NCBI GenBank assembly: GCA_022266195.1
Contig: WHVY01000002.1
Coordinates: forward strand, 10,307,001-10,371,000
Reading direction: 5' to 3'
From: Tetranychus cinnabarinus
Lineage: Eukaryota; Arthropoda; Arachnida; Trombidiformes; Tetranychidae
DNA length: 64,000 nt
Part shown: positions 52,501 to 62,500 of the stretch, in pieces
Numbering within the stretch: the first letter of the stretch is position 1
Layout: each line of letters starts with the position of its first letter
Translations under genes and position numbers: made by a program
Notes under the pieces: generated by a model
Told to the model about the DNA's origin: nothing
Database searches by the model: none
What the model saw: the letters and a program-made list of their open reading frames with translations, nothing else

Positions 52501-55500
52501 TTTAGTCGAACCCTAAACTCATGTAAATTACCTCAAATACGTTATGCCTCACCTGAGCGTCTGTTTGAACGCCTGACGGACCTTCGATTTTTGAGTATCG
52601 ACTTTTTGAATACCTTTCTTTTAACATATCGAGTTTTCACGGATGGTGTTACAGTGCTGGAAGCATTGAAAAAGGTTCATTATTATCCTGAAACCCAGTT
52701 AAGCTCAATGGTTTCTGCATCTTTACACGATTCAACAGGCTCTTTGGAGGATCTTCATAGGCACGTTGATGTCGCCTGTCCTGGTGCAACTGGCCAAGGA
52801 CATGATATCATTACTCTTGACTATGATTATTCCCGTCGAATCAGTTCAACCTCGGAAATATCAGACATTTCAGATGCTCACCGAGAATCAGTTGTCTCAA
52901 CCAACTCGGATACCCAAATGATGCACAATCTTCAACAAGCCCAACAACAATTAATCTCACGTAATAACCAACACTGGAGACTGTCTTACCGTAAATGTAA
53001 GTACTTGTCCAATCATCAATCAATCAATATAAATTATCATTAGTTATTGTTAACCAGTTTGATGTGAAAATGTTTTTTTTTGTCAATTGCAATGGAAACC
53101 CAAAATCTAATCATTTTTTCACTCTTTTATTTTCGCGTTTCTGGCAATGCCTTTGTGAACATATCATGTGAAAATAAAACGTGCAATTGAAAACTCAAGA
53201 TCAAAAAGATGAGATAACATTCGTTATAAGGAGACAACAACGAGATGCAGAAATAAATTCAAAAGGTTTGCTTTTTTTCTTGACCAATATTTCATCTTTG
53301 AAATGTCGTAAAATATCAAGTTGAACCTTTTCAAATTTGCAAACATTGAAAGCCAGAATTCAAGCTAAAATGAAAATCTCTTCTGTAAATTGCATTCATT
53401 TACCAATTGCATTGAAACAGTTAGCTTGAATTGGAAGAAGTAGAGTTGAGAAATTTCTAGTAGAAACCAGATTCTTAAGATAATTGTTCACAAAATGACG
53501 ATACAATTGAAAGATGATCCGAGTTGTGAAGCTTGCAAAAGAGTTTATTTTTGCAAATGTTTGTTCAATTTTTTGGTGTCTTTTTGGGTTTTTGCCTCTT
53601 CTGCAAATGTAATAATGAAATGCTTTGCAGCCAAAATGATTGCGATAATGGAAAGAAACAAAATATATTGTAAAGATTGATTTTTGAAGCAGCAATAATT
53701 TGAGTATTGAATGAATAGAGAATGGCGATAGATGTTGATAATCATTTATGGGTGAAAGCCATGGATTCATCTGTTTGATGAAGAAATTGAGAAGATGAAG
53801 ATGATGATGATCTGGGTTAGGTTGGCCCGGTGACCTAGATATTAAACATTTAAGTTATCCAGAATCCAGGGAATCAAGGTCACCATGATGCAGCTCTCTC
53901 ATCATTCAGTGAGAATACAGTTTTGGGATGGAGGAAATGGAACAGAAATATAATATAAAAGATAGTAAAAAAACAAGCAGAGAATGAAATTAAACTTGAT
54001 TAAGATTGTCTTTTGCAGCATTTTTTGTTTGTACAATTAGATGAATATTTGCACATTCAACTTGTTGGCTTTTTAGTTGTTTTTTTTCTGTAATTTTAAC
54101 CTTTTTCCATTGGAAATTTGTCCTCAAATTTCAATTTATTTAATTCACTTTTTTGTTTCTATTCTAATATTACGTTTTTCATTTCATATTGAAATCATTT
54201 TTTACCTTTTCATTCCCAATGGTATTTGAGTTAACCGCGATTTCTAGATTTGCTTTTTTTCTCACTGTTTGGGTTAACTTTGCTTCTTACACTTTTAGCC
54301 AATGGAACATGGTTATTGCATTAATCAATGTAATTTTTGTTGTACAATTATTTATTTACCGGACTTTTTTAATAATTTAGGTTTTGTTAATTAACAAGAA
54401 ATAATCAGATTGAATTAATTAATGTTTGTTGAAATTTAATTTAAATCTTGCTGTTTTCAAAGAAATGCATTTATGTCTTGCCATCTTGTAAATTTACTGG
54501 CCAATGTATTGATAATTTGAAAAAGTGGTTGATGTTTTTGTTGATTTTATTTTGGTTATTGGTTGTTGTTTAATTGTTATTTTTTTCATTTGGTTTACAG
54601 TTGAAGAGGAACAGGCTCGAACGCGTTCTAGTCTTGCTAAATCAGCTGAAGAACAGATGAATTCTCAACGTTTAACAATTACTACTGATCCGGTTTCAAG
54701 TGGACTTTTATCACCTGGACCAGAGATAAATGTTCCTGTTCCCCCACCGCCAAGCCCAGAAGTTCCTGATTCATTTCTTCATCCAGATTTTGTAACTGAG
54801 TCCGATAAAGAACAGGTAAGCTATAATTTTTAAGGCTCTCAAACACACTGATAAAAATTGAAATAATTACCAGTTTTGCCAATTCTGGTTAACGGTTTCT
54901 TTAACAATGAAAGGATTTTTAAAATAAAGTTGCCTATGCAATCTTTTGGTTGCTTATCCAATAACCAATCATAGTGAAAGTAAACAAATAAGTCATTGGC
55001 TATAAGCTTTTGTTATCTTCTGACTGTTAACAAACGGTTATTTTAAGATGTGTTAATTTTAATCAATCAATCAATTTATTCATGTTTATTTCTCATGATT
55101 TGAATTTGTTGAAATGATACTCAATAGATAAATCGCTTGAATTATCATTGCAAAACTTCATCAAGATAAACTCTAGAGATGAACTACGAATTTATTGTCT
55201 TTCGTGTTTTTTATTTCTTATTTTTATTGAAACTAATCAATTTGAATATTTCTCTTCTTTTTTAGAATTCATCTGAAGACTCGAGTGTTTGTAACACTAG
55301 TGAAAGTGATCCTCAAAGTGAAAATGAAAGTTTCCAGGAAGCCGAGGATAAATTGAGTGTACCTAGTCACAGTCAGTCAAGTGAAACTCTTAAAGCAGAT
55401 CAAAGCTCACCGACATCGCCAACAATTATTAGTGCTGCTGCAAGTTTAGGAACCTTAGTGGGAAGTGCTGATTCTAAAAGTGGCTCACCAAGACCAAGTC

Positions 55501-58500
55501 CTGTTAATAAAGATGCTCCTCAAGAATTGCCTACATCTGAAAGTCCTAATACTAATACAGTAACAAATACAAGTCCTGATGAAAGTAGCAACAATATACC
55601 TACAGCTTCAGCTAGTAATAATAATATTGCTAACCATAAACCCAGTAGTAGCAATAACACCAAAAACGACTGTCCTCTAAATACACGTAATAATAACAAG
55701 ATTAGTAAAAATTCAACTAATGTCAATTTCAGTACATGTAATAAGAATATTTGCAAAAATGTAACCCAATCGCCAACACCATCTCCAATTAAAGGAATAT
55801 TGGTAAATTCAATATCTTCTATTTCGTCGTCAGCCTCATCTTCACCACAACATCACTCACATCATCACCATCATCATCATCATCACCATGAAGGCCGAGC
55901 ATCAGTTTCCATTTGTGCCCCAAGTTCAACTCATACCACACCAACTCATACAACATCTGTCCCATCAGGTTCAACATTGTCTTTCATCCTCCCATCTCGT
56001 ATATCATCGCCCAAATTTTTTGGTCGCGGGTCAACCTCATCAGACAAAAATTCAGTCAAAGGTGGAGGTGGGGAGAGTACATCATCTGGTCCACAATATC
56101 TTAAAGTTCGCGGTGCAACTGGTAAAAGAGGTTCAAGTGATACTGAAAGCACTGGCTATGCAAGTACATCAACAACACCGAGAAGCTCATTCCAAACGGA
56201 AACAACAGTTCTTTCAACGCCTAGAAGTAGTTTTCAACTTCCAGAAACTCCAGTAATGTCGTCAAAAGCTGGTGTGGTAGTTACATCATCTCGTGCTTCA
56301 TCTCGTCGCTCTTCAACTGCATCAGCTGCATCTGCTTTCGCTGTGGCCACAGCAGCATCAAGTAACCCACCTGATCCAGGAACAAGAGCAGCGTTTGAAT
56401 TATATGGAGTAAGTGCAATAAATTTAATGAACAAAACATTCATTTCTTGTTTTTATTTGCTTGCATTTTTCTAATATTTGACTTTTTTCGCCATATAACA
56501 GTCTCAACGTGGTAGTCGAAATCCAAGTGCCGTTGGATCAGATTTAAAGATACCAACAACACCAAATCGAGTGAAACGAGAATCAGTTATATCAACAGCT
56601 GCTACAATGAGGGTATTAAATGTTCTTAGGCATTGGATATCTAAACATTCGCAAGATTTTCAAAGTGATCCTCGTCTGATGCAGATGACAACAGAATTTC
56701 TTGAAGAACTTGTCAACAATTCAAGTTTATTGCCTGCTGAACATAAAGCTGCTAGTCAATTGCTCACAATGATATCGAAAGAAGATTCATCTAAAAAGGT
56801 TGATCTTGATGTTTTACTGGCACCACCACAGATGGGATGTAAAGATACTTTTGACACTGTGTCGGCCATGGAAATAGCTGAATCAATGACTTACCTTGAC
56901 CATAAGATTTTCATCTCAATACAAAGTGAAGAGTTTCTCGGTCAAGCATGGATGAAATCAGATAGAGCAACTAGAGCACCTCATATACTATTGATGACTC
57001 GACGGTTCAATGAGGTTTCTCGTTTGGTTGCCTCTGAAATAATGAGAGCCACTGATATGCAAAAACGTATTATGATCATTGAAAAATGGGCCGCCGTAGC
57101 TGACATTTGTCGAATGTTTCACAATTTTAACGGAGTTCTTCAAATTTGTGCTGCCTTCACTAATTCATCAGTTTATCGACTCAAACGGACCTGGGAACGT
57201 GTTAAAAAAACGGTACCTGTACTCTATCTTTTCCAATTCATTTAATCTCTCTGGAAACTCTCGACAACGAATTAGTTATTTACCTTCTATTTTCATGTTT
57301 TTTTTTAAATTTCACAGGTTAGACAAAGTATAAACAAATTACAATCATTAGTCAATACTGATGGACGATTTAGGAATATGCGTGAAGCCTTGCACCGCTG
57401 TGATCCACCCTGCATACCATATCTGGGAATGTATCTAACAGATTTATCTTTCATTGAAGAGGGAACACCAAATTTCACTGAAGATGGATTACTGAATTTC
57501 TCAAAGATGAGAATGGTAAACATTATTTGACTATTTCAATCGGTTCAATGATTATTTTCATCAATGCATGAATGTTAATTTTTTAAAGTCATTCAGTTAA
57601 TTTTCACTCATTTTTATTCAGCAAAAAAAATAGAGAGAAAATGACTGAGCAAAGCAAACAAGCCAAACTATTAATATCTAGTATCTTCCTTTCCATTCAT
57701 TCAATCTTCATACATAACCTCAACAGTTACAAATATAATTTTAGTTATTTTTCCTGTTTCTAATGAAACTCTTTGATCATGAAGGCAAAAAATCAAGTTA
57801 ATCAAGCAGCATCATTCAACAAAATTTTATCAAAATTTTGTTAGACTAGTATCATTATTTTTATCCCATTCATCATTAAAAAGCCCTTCCTAACAGATTT
57901 TGCATTCATAACAAAACGTAACAATGATAATATTAAGGATCAATAATAACCTATTTCATTATTGTTGGTATTATCACTATAAAGTGAAAAGGCTAAAATT
58001 TGGAACAATCAGCTTTAAAATTGTAACAATGTATAACAAATTAATGTTATGCCGGAAATTTATGCCAACAAATGCCAAATTGTAATCTCAATCAAATCAA
58101 TCAATCGATACAAAAATAGTCTGATTGCTATAAATACAGTAGTTAATCATATAATTTGAGTAAAATAATTATCGAACATGTAACAATGTTATTAACTCAT
58201 GTTTTCCTCACCATTCCATTATTTTCATTTTGCTATCTGAATACAGTTAAAATGTCCCATTGTCAGACAATTATTGTCCATACAGCGTTTTTTCGTGCTA
58301 GATTTTTTCAAAATTTAACCTAATTGTAATCAAAATCCAATGTTAAAAAGATTCAACATAAAATATCAAATTTTTGTCAATTTGATTATTAATATCGACA
58401 AAAATTAGAAAATTTTAAAAGCTATTTTTCGGTGAAATTCTGGGTAAATAGTATAAGAACTATTCCCATGAAGTGACATTTGATAATAATGACATTATAC

Positions 58501-59570
58501 AATTGCAATTGATGTTATTTTTCATCTTCTCTCCTCTGTCATCGTCATAATCATGATTATCAAATTATTTTTCACGCTCAGATCAATTATCCTAATCTCT
58601 TTCAAAGGTTTTTAGCATTTTCTCTCTCATTCAGATTATATCATTATATATTATGTATACTAATATTGCGTATCGTTGAATTATCATTACATTTTCGTTG
58701 AACTTTCAATGATAAGACGGATAATATAACTGCGCTGAATACCAGTCAACATATTATGTAATTATATTACATTCAATTACGTTAAATCCAACTTCATTGA
58801 CCTTTATGAAGTTCATACAATGTATAAATGAAATATTAAAAGCCAGTGTTTTTGTCTCTTTTCATATTTGCTTACACAGTTGCAATTTCAAGACTCTCAA
58901 CCTCTGGGTTAATCTATTGAAAACACCAAAGATGGAAGATGAAATTCATCTATTTTTGTCTTTGTGTATTTAGTTACATTAAAATGTAGATATTTGTGAA
59001 TCTACGTTTGTATAGTTTTTGTTTATTCAAACATTAACAGTATCCAGTTAATTCATACTGTGCATGTATTTGCTTATAGATTTTATGATGAATACGAAAA
59101 AAAATTATTGTTGTTCAATCATTATATTTTGCCTGGGAATGATGATAAAAAATTGCTTTAATGATATGTTATCAAATGAAAATTGTGTATAAAAATACTT
59201 TGAAATGCTATGATAATCTATTGATTATCAGAAAGATTTAACATCTCTTTTCAATGGTTGATTTAGACTACACATTTTGTAATGTTATTTTCATATTTAA
59301 TTAACCTTTCATTGTTTCTATTTCTTTATCTAGATTGCTCATGTGATAAGAGAGGTTCGCCAATATCAACAAACACCTTACAAAATTGAAATGAATCCTC
59401 GAGCAATCAACTATTTATTGGACACTTCAAGGCATTTATCTGATGATGAACTGTATCAACATTCATTGGTACTTGAACCCAGACTGTCAAGACTAGGGAC
59501 CAAAATAACACCTACTTCTGGTGGCTCATCATTCAGTGGAACCAGTCCATCACACTTTCCGGGATCTTAA
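13307..59570 (+). CDS. RasGRF: Ras-specific guanine nucleotide-releasing factor (RasGRF1/2 orthologue), complete, 17 exons
   Basis: Exchange factor that loads GTP on Ras through its CDC25 domain and, in mammals, on Rac through its DH-PH unit; calcium/calmodulin binds the IQ motif. Joined exons give 1642 aa: PH1 (25-126), coiled coil (130-172), IQ (208-221), DH (247-432), PH2 (about 448-602), first part of REM (655-705), a long low-complexity linker (about 706-1297), second part of REM from 1298 (RVLNVLRHW), and CDC25 (1384-1622). This order is diagnostic for RasGRF; SOS lacks PH1 and IQ. All 16 introns are GT-AG and phase-compatible. Vertebrate proteins are about 1240-1270 aa; the excess here is in the linker. 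The first intron is 28,080 nt, while others are as short as 60 nt. NMDA receptor NR1 follows on the same strand. Confidence 0.95.
25067..25285. repeat. Paired direct repeats at the Tc1-like element end (IR/DR-like)
   Basis: Two copies of a roughly 14-bp motif (GGYATTAAGGACAYT) at 25072-25086 and 25269-25283, same orientation, 197 bp apart, between the presumed element end and the transposase stop. Such spacing fits the outer and inner transposase binding sites of IR/DR elements. The lack of the opposite terminus prevents confirmation. Confidence 0.5.
25306..26043 (-). pseudogene. Tc1-family transposase fragment (DD34E)
   Basis: Open for about 245 codons down to TAA at 25306, including about 32 codons upstream of the first ATG at 25947. 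The catalytic triad is present: Asp in FSDEKRF, Asp in FQQDNATIHTS and Glu in SPDLNLIENVW, with 34 residues between the second Asp and Glu, the Tc1 signature. Full Tc1 transposases are about 340 aa, so most of the N-terminal paired-like DNA-binding region is missing. The catalytic part has no internal stop. Called a pseudogene because it lacks DNA binding and a second terminal repeat. Confidence 0.88.
26538..27076. mobile_element. Foldback / long-TIR MITE with TAA duplication
   Basis: Inverted repeat with arms 26538-26766 and 26848-27076 (229 bp each, five mismatches by eye, about 98% identical) around an 81-nt loop. Outer ends read CAAGGGATCGGCATGAAG and its complement with one change. Both sides carry TAA (26535-26537 and 27077-27079), a possible 3-bp target duplication of the TWA type used by PIF/Harbinger elements. 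There is no coding capacity, so it would be non-autonomous. The superfamily call is an inference from the duplication alone. Confidence 0.75.
28817..29455. mobile_element. Perfect long inverted repeat (foldback element / hairpin-RNA locus)
   Basis: Arms 28814-29120 and 29152-29458 (307 bp each) are exact reverse complements on a base-by-base reading, with a 31-nt loop. The element proper may be 28817-29455 starting GGAGGGTCTCC, because the flanks TTTGAAAA and TTTGTAAA match at 7 of 8 bases and could be an 8-bp duplication. No ORF is present. In the RasGRF pre-mRNA it would form an almost 300-bp RNA duplex. It could be a young MITE, a hairpin-RNA source of siRNAs, or an assembly artefact. Confidence 0.8.
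31504..31830. repeat. Diverged tandem duplication in RasGRF intron 1
   Basis: Two copies, beginning GGTTTTGACGAAGTCGATGA at 31504 and GGTTATGACGAAGTTGATGA at 31682. Each is followed by ATTCATTTTAA and then by AGATTTTCTCGCCAGTTTGA (31574) or AGATTTTCTTGCCAGTTTGA (31775). The offset grows from 178 to 201 nt, so the second copy has an insertion of about 23 nt. Function unknown. Confidence 0.65.
39341..39417 (+). repeat. Imperfect short hairpin in RasGRF intron 1
   Basis: AAGAGGC, AAGTCAAAGTCA and CCCAAG on the left are mirrored by CTTGGG, TGACTTTGACTT and GCCTCTT on the right, around a loop near 39375-39384. Unequal internal loops (8 versus 2 nt, 0 versus 5 nt) make it a poor microRNA precursor. 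Recorded as a structure, not as an RNA gene. Confidence 0.4.
41654..41760 (+). CDS. RasGRF: RasGRF exon 2 (PH1, second half)
   Basis: Residues 90-124 plus two bases. HVFTISFPKEGSKQYEFKSE followed by ECNAWVHCIDVA matches the last strands and C-terminal helix of the PH domain, with the invariant Trp. Acceptor TTTTTAG, donor AAG|GTAAGT. It follows the 28-kb intron, so the join rests on domain continuity and phase. Confidence 0.88.
42573..42720 (+). CDS. RasGRF: RasGRF exon 3 (coiled coil)
   Basis: Residues 125-174. KHLHLVQIVETEKTAKSHYT matches the family block HLLQIVETEKT and leads into a charged helix, consistent with the coiled coil between PH1 and IQ. The acceptor is ACGACAG at 42572; a nearby alternative AG at 42577 breaks the frame. 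Confidence 0.9.
43287..43489 (+). CDS. RasGRF: RasGRF exon 4 (IQ motif)
   Basis: Residues 175-241 plus two bases. KKIKKVQSFFRGWLCRRRWK is the calmodulin-binding IQ motif, with Val in place of the usual leading Ile. SPHAENMRKRN precedes the DH domain as in vertebrates. The frame is open upstream of the acceptor (TTAAACAG at 43286), so this edge was set by splice signal and by similarity resuming at residue 175. Confidence 0.9.
43591..43820 (+). CDS. RasGRF: RasGRF exon 5 (DH domain, first part)
   Basis: Residues 242-318 plus one base. MVEAEEEYVEQLQLLVSCF is conserved region 1 of the DH fold. FLNSETIMFLHQIFLKGL is almost identical to vertebrate RasGRF. The upstream intron is 101 nt. Donor TTAG|GTAAGT. 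Confidence 0.93.
43821..45158 (+). other. RasGRF intron 5 (1338 nt)
   Basis: No nested gene. A pyrimidine-rich tract with CTTCTTCGTCTTC units lies at about 44531-44640 and a short GT run near 44806. GT-AG ends, phase 1. Confidence 0.75.
45159..45352 (+). CDS. RasGRF: RasGRF exon 6 (DH domain, middle)
   Basis: Residues 319-383. GDLFDMLLPMLCIYQEYVRN and RTLETFLTYPMHQ lie in the conserved regions of the DH helical bundle. Acceptor GGGAATAG, donor CAA|GTAAGT, phase 1 in and phase 0 out. Confidence 0.93.
45413..45523 (+). CDS. RasGRF: RasGRF exon 7 (DH domain, helix with VPRYIITLHELL)
   Basis: Residues 384-420. VPRYIITLHELLAHTPHN is the long conserved DH helix (conserved region 3). It sits between two of the shortest introns in the gene (60 and 61 nt). 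Confidence 0.95.
45585..45851 (+). CDS. RasGRF: RasGRF exon 8 (end of DH, start of PH2)
   Basis: Residues 421-509. QMHDEVSETENIRKNLSIER closes the DH domain, and QVFIRQGSVLHLPVP with VRQCFLFSNHILLCIRASNG opens the DH-associated PH domain. Ends GAG|GTAAGA, phase 0. Confidence 0.94.
46262..46346 (+). CDS. RasGRF: RasGRF exon 9 (PH2, middle)
   Basis: Residues 510-537 plus one base. GVGRIPLTEATLIEEPAEQF aligns with the GVISLIDCTLLEEPE block of vertebrate RasGRF. Acceptor AATTAG, donor GCAG|GTAAGC. A short exon before a 4-kb intron. Confidence 0.88.
46347..50327 (+). other. RasGRF intron 9 (3981 nt)
   Basis: Second longest intron, between PH2 exons, phase 1. CT-rich simple sequence occurs near 50185-50215. 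ORFs up to 132 codons (49874-50272) look like products of this pyrimidine bias. No transposon recognised. Confidence 0.75.
50328..50521 (+). CDS. RasGRF: RasGRF exon 10 (PH2, end)
   Basis: Residues 538-602. YSGLDFKIIWDCKSGPPISI is followed by EKAAWTSDISQ, the C-terminal PH helix with its Trp, identical to the vertebrate block. The 5' edge (CTGATAG at 50327) is less certain because the frame is open upstream. Confidence 0.88.
50522..51937 (+). other. RasGRF intron 10 (1416 nt)
   Basis: A+T-rich, no repeat or ORF of note. Splits the end of PH2 from the linker to REM, phase 0. Confidence 0.75.
51938..52020 (+). CDS. RasGRF: RasGRF exon 11 (linker between PH2 and REM)
   Basis: Residues 603-629 plus two bases. 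CIDNVHFNDLFHSTMSDSSS with VTMPQSIR parallels CVDNIRCNGLMMNAFEENSKV...VPQMIK in vertebrates. Acceptor CATTACAG, donor TCAG|GTAAGG. Confidence 0.88.
52461..52996 (+). CDS. RasGRF: RasGRF exon 12 (REM, first part, and start of linker)
   Basis: Residues 630-808 plus one base. DVDIRFSRTLNSCKLPQIRY, then ERLTDLRFLSIDFLNTFLLT, is the RasGEF N-terminal (REM) motif and is nearly identical to vertebrate RasGRF. After YRVFTDG the sequence becomes polar and Gln/Ser-rich. Donor AAAT|GTAAGT; reading through would add an unrelated tail and stop at 53043. Confidence 0.9.
52997..54600 (+). other. RasGRF intron 12 (1604 nt)
   Basis: A+T-rich spacer between exons 12 and 13, phase 1. No nested coding exon could be supported, though linker exons evolve fast and a small alternative exon could be missed. 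Confidence 0.65.
54601..54815 (+). CDS. RasGRF: RasGRF exon 13 (linker, proline motif)
   Basis: Residues 809-880. Polar linker with a charged helix-like start (FEEEQARTRSSLAKSAEEQM) and a proline cluster PVPPPPSPEVP that could bind an SH3 domain. No direct family match; inclusion rests on the open frame, good splice sites (TTTACAG, CAG|GTAAGC) and compatible phases. Confidence 0.75.
55266..56408 (+). CDS. RasGRF: RasGRF exon 14 (long low-complexity linker)
   Basis: Residues 881-1261. Ser/Thr/Asn-rich with many S/T-P sites, a ten-His run at 1079-1088 and GGGG near 56061. At its end SSRRSSTASAASAFAVATAA contains the family block SAASAFAIATA, which anchors this exon to RasGRF. RRSS at 1227-1230 fits the PKA consensus; mammalian RasGRF1 has a PKA site in the same linker but on the other side of the conserved block. 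Ends GGA|GTAAGT. Confidence 0.88.
55851..55889 (+). repeat. CAT/CAC repeat coding a poly-histidine tract
   Basis: Thirteen codons read HHS followed by ten His, a mix of CAT and CAC. It is an in-frame trinucleotide repeat inside the RasGRF linker. The mixed codons argue against very recent slippage; length variation between individuals would be expected. Confidence 0.85.
56502..57212 (+). CDS. RasGRF: RasGRF exon 15 (REM, second part, and CDC25 domain, first part)
   Basis: Residues 1262-1498. RVLNVLRHWISKHSQDF (from 1298) completes the REM module. MEIAESMTYLDHKIFISIQS at 1384 begins the catalytic CDC25 fold, followed by FLGQAWMK, TRRFNEVSRLVASEI and EKWAAVADICRMFHNFNGV, all matching RasGEF conserved regions. 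Acceptor ATAACAG, donor ACG|GTACCT. Confidence 0.95.
57318..57515 (+). CDS. RasGRF: RasGRF exon 16 (CDC25 domain, middle)
   Basis: Residues 1499-1564. EALHRCDPPCIPYLGMYLTD and IEEGTPNF are the most conserved part of Ras exchange factors; the hairpin that opens the Ras nucleotide pocket lies close by in the family. Ends ATG|GTAAAC. Confidence 0.96.
57516..59333 (+). other. RasGRF intron 16 (1818 nt)
   Basis: Separates the last two CDC25 exons, phase 0. Very A+T-rich, no recognisable element. Confidence 0.75.
59334..59570 (+). CDS. RasGRF: RasGRF exon 17 (end of CDC25, stop)
   Basis: Residues 1565-1642 and TAA. IAHVIREVRQYQQTPYKIEM matches the last catalytic helix. The tail HSLVLEPRLSRLGTKI resembles the vertebrate C-terminus and is followed by a Ser/Gly-rich end. 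Acceptor TTATCTAG. Confidence 0.95.
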   Translation: MAHVIREVRQYQQTPYKIEMNPRAINYLLDTSRHLSDDELYQHSLVLEPRLSRLGTKITPTSGGSSFSGTSPSHFPGS

Positions 59571-62500
59571 CTATTAATAATCTTAATAATTGAATGGAAA
59601 CCATGCATTCAAGCCAAAATTATTATTATACATATTCACATAAATATACAAATATCTGTTATGTATGCAGCAAAATTGAACCAATATGATGAATCAAATG
59701 CTATGCCTAATCCAGGAAAAGAAATAATTGGAAGGTGGAATTAAAACGGAAAAGTGTTGATGTTAATCTTTTTTAACATGCAGATGTTCAAGGATTGGAA
59801 ATTGAAAATTGATTTCACTTATATCACCAATAACGATTTTGATTCGTCTTTTACTTTAAATTTCAACGTGAACTGGAAGAAAAGAGAACAAGAAAAGGCT
59901 GTTTTTCAAGCAAAAGTGATAATCAGCTAAATAATAGCAGCTCCAAATCCTGATGCTTATGATTGTCTAAGCAAATGTTTGTACTCAGAGGAACAAAATA
60001 AGAATGTTTTATAGCTATTGTTAATATTCGTATTATTCTTGTTACGATTCAATTGTTTAATCTGACTCGTGGACCAAATTAAATGGTGAAAACTGGTTTG
60101 CAGATGCACCTCTTGAATGGAGAGGAATGGTATTCATTATATGAGTATCTGATTAACAGAATTGAAAATAACGTTTCAATTGGCATTTCAAAGGTAATTG
60201 ATCATAATTTGATGCCTCATTCATCTTCCATCTTCACTTTGTTCAGGATAATATCCATCATCAACTTCATAATTACCACCATCATCATCATCATAACCAC
60301 TCAAACATTATCCACAAAGAAAAGCCAAAATTTTCATAAACTATCAACTTTGACTTCTGGTTTAATCGATTGTCTACTTAACCCCAAGCAATTTATACAA
60401 AAAGACAGTAACAGTTGATTAAACTGTAGCCAAGTTCACCTGCAAAGACGAAGAAGAGGATCAAAGCTCACTGAATCCATTCCATTAATTGTAACAATTT
60501 AATTCAAATGAAATCCAAAAACCTTAAACCAAACTTCATAAGCCGAATTAATTTTGTTATACTGAAATATCAAGCAAAAAACTTGTACAAAGATAATAAG
60601 TCTAACCAAATCAAGTGACAAATGATTAACTCAAAGGAAAAGGCCAAAAAAGTATAATCAAGAGGAGCACAATTTCAATGAAAAAAGGTTAATTGGTGTT
60701 CATTTTCTTGGTAATATCGTTGAAAACAGAAAGATATAATATTTAAAAGGAAATCATAAATAACCAAGTGATTACAATTGTATGTAACTAACCATCATCA
60801 TCTGTATAATCATCATTAATCCATTGCCATTTCATCTTTCCATGGTATTTTTATCACCAAATCAACAGTCACAATAATTATTATGATAATTATTTAAAAT
60901 ACAGAAAATGAAACAATAATGCACATTTAAATTGTAACTGTATTAATCAATGAGCTTTTCTTTTGCATTCAATCATTTTCATTTCAGTGTTGACAGTTAT
61001 TCGTTTTATTGTTTCAATATTTTGTCAAATCTGCACAATTTATTGTTGTTGTAAGATGTAATAATTGACCGTGTTACTAATTCACAACTGGTTGATTCAA
61101 ATGATTTATCTACACAAAACCAGAATCCAATTTAAATCTCTATAAATATTTACTTATACAAATGTAAGATTGTTAAATACAAAGTGTTATTAATTTATGA
61201 AAACAACTTGTTTTTTCTGTTGTTAAATCAACTCATTTGTCTCTCTATTAAATCAAATTTAATAGTAACACGGGTTAAAACTGTAAACACATTCAATTTC
61301 AATTGACCAGCAAACCCAATTAAAACTCAAACATAAATCTCAAGTTGAACTGTTTAAACTATTGGAGCTAATTCAAAAGTGATTGACCATTTATACTATC
61401 CAAATAATTTACTAATTGTTACCATTTTGATTACAAAAACAAAAACTGATAATTTTTAGTGTCTCTTATAAACTTAATCAAATTGAAATTGAAATCTTCT
61501 ATTCTTTGCTTCAACTACAATTGAACCAAAGGTACAATACAACCAAGCACCTAAAAAGATACAAAATTGTAGATCAAATTATCGAGTATTTTAAACAGAG
61601 TATCATTTTAATCATTTTTGTTTCAATTGTCTTATATTGTTTACTGTAACAAACTAAACCTTAACAATTGTTAGCTTTTAACCGTTGATTTGTCTCCATA
61701 AATTGTAAAATTTGAACAGGTACATCTCTGTAAACTACTCAATAGGCAAACTGTTAGTTCAATTGGTAGTCGAGAAACCTAATTTAATCTTGTTTTAAAA
61801 GCAATTGTTTAATTTTCAACCAAATTTAACCTTAAATTTAGTCTTGAAATCAAATGTAATTAATCTGTTTTCCTCTAAAAGTCCATACTTTTTATTCAAA
61901 CCCAGAAGCACTGGATCAATTCAATGTATTTCTGATCCTCATCTCTATTCTCATCCTTCAAGACATTCAACTCTTCACACAAATATCATTGTATTTTCAG
62001 TTTGTTTTTGCATATACTTTATCAATCCAACATTATTGTATACAAATCAAATTTATTTGTAAATCCTATTTATTAATTATGCATCACATTGTATGCAATA
62101 TGAAAATGAATATACAATTATGAAAAAAAAGGTTATTCGATTGATTTTTCATTCATTTAAATAATGTTATTTATCTAGATTATTTAGAGTCATCAGTTAA
62201 GATTTACCGTTGAGGCTTTCGTGGAAAAGAAAATTTTAATCAAAATTTAATGAAACGTTTATGATAATTAATTCAGATTTGAATTTGATAACAAATATTT
62301 TTATAAAGGATTATTGCTATGGTAACTAAAGAGTTGCAATTTTGACGCCTTTTATGCCTTTCTTTTCAAATGAATTTTATTCTGAAAAGATGCTAGGAAT
62401 GATTCCATGTCCAATAAGATGGATGAAAAGGCATCCGCGAAGATATACAACTGAACATTTTATAGCATCCTCTGAATCTTTCCTTGTGAATGTTACCATC

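Noticed and set aside
55851..55889. CAT/CAC array considered as a non-coding microsatellite
   Set aside because: It is in frame inside RasGRF exon 14, whose end carries a conserved family block, so it codes a His tract.
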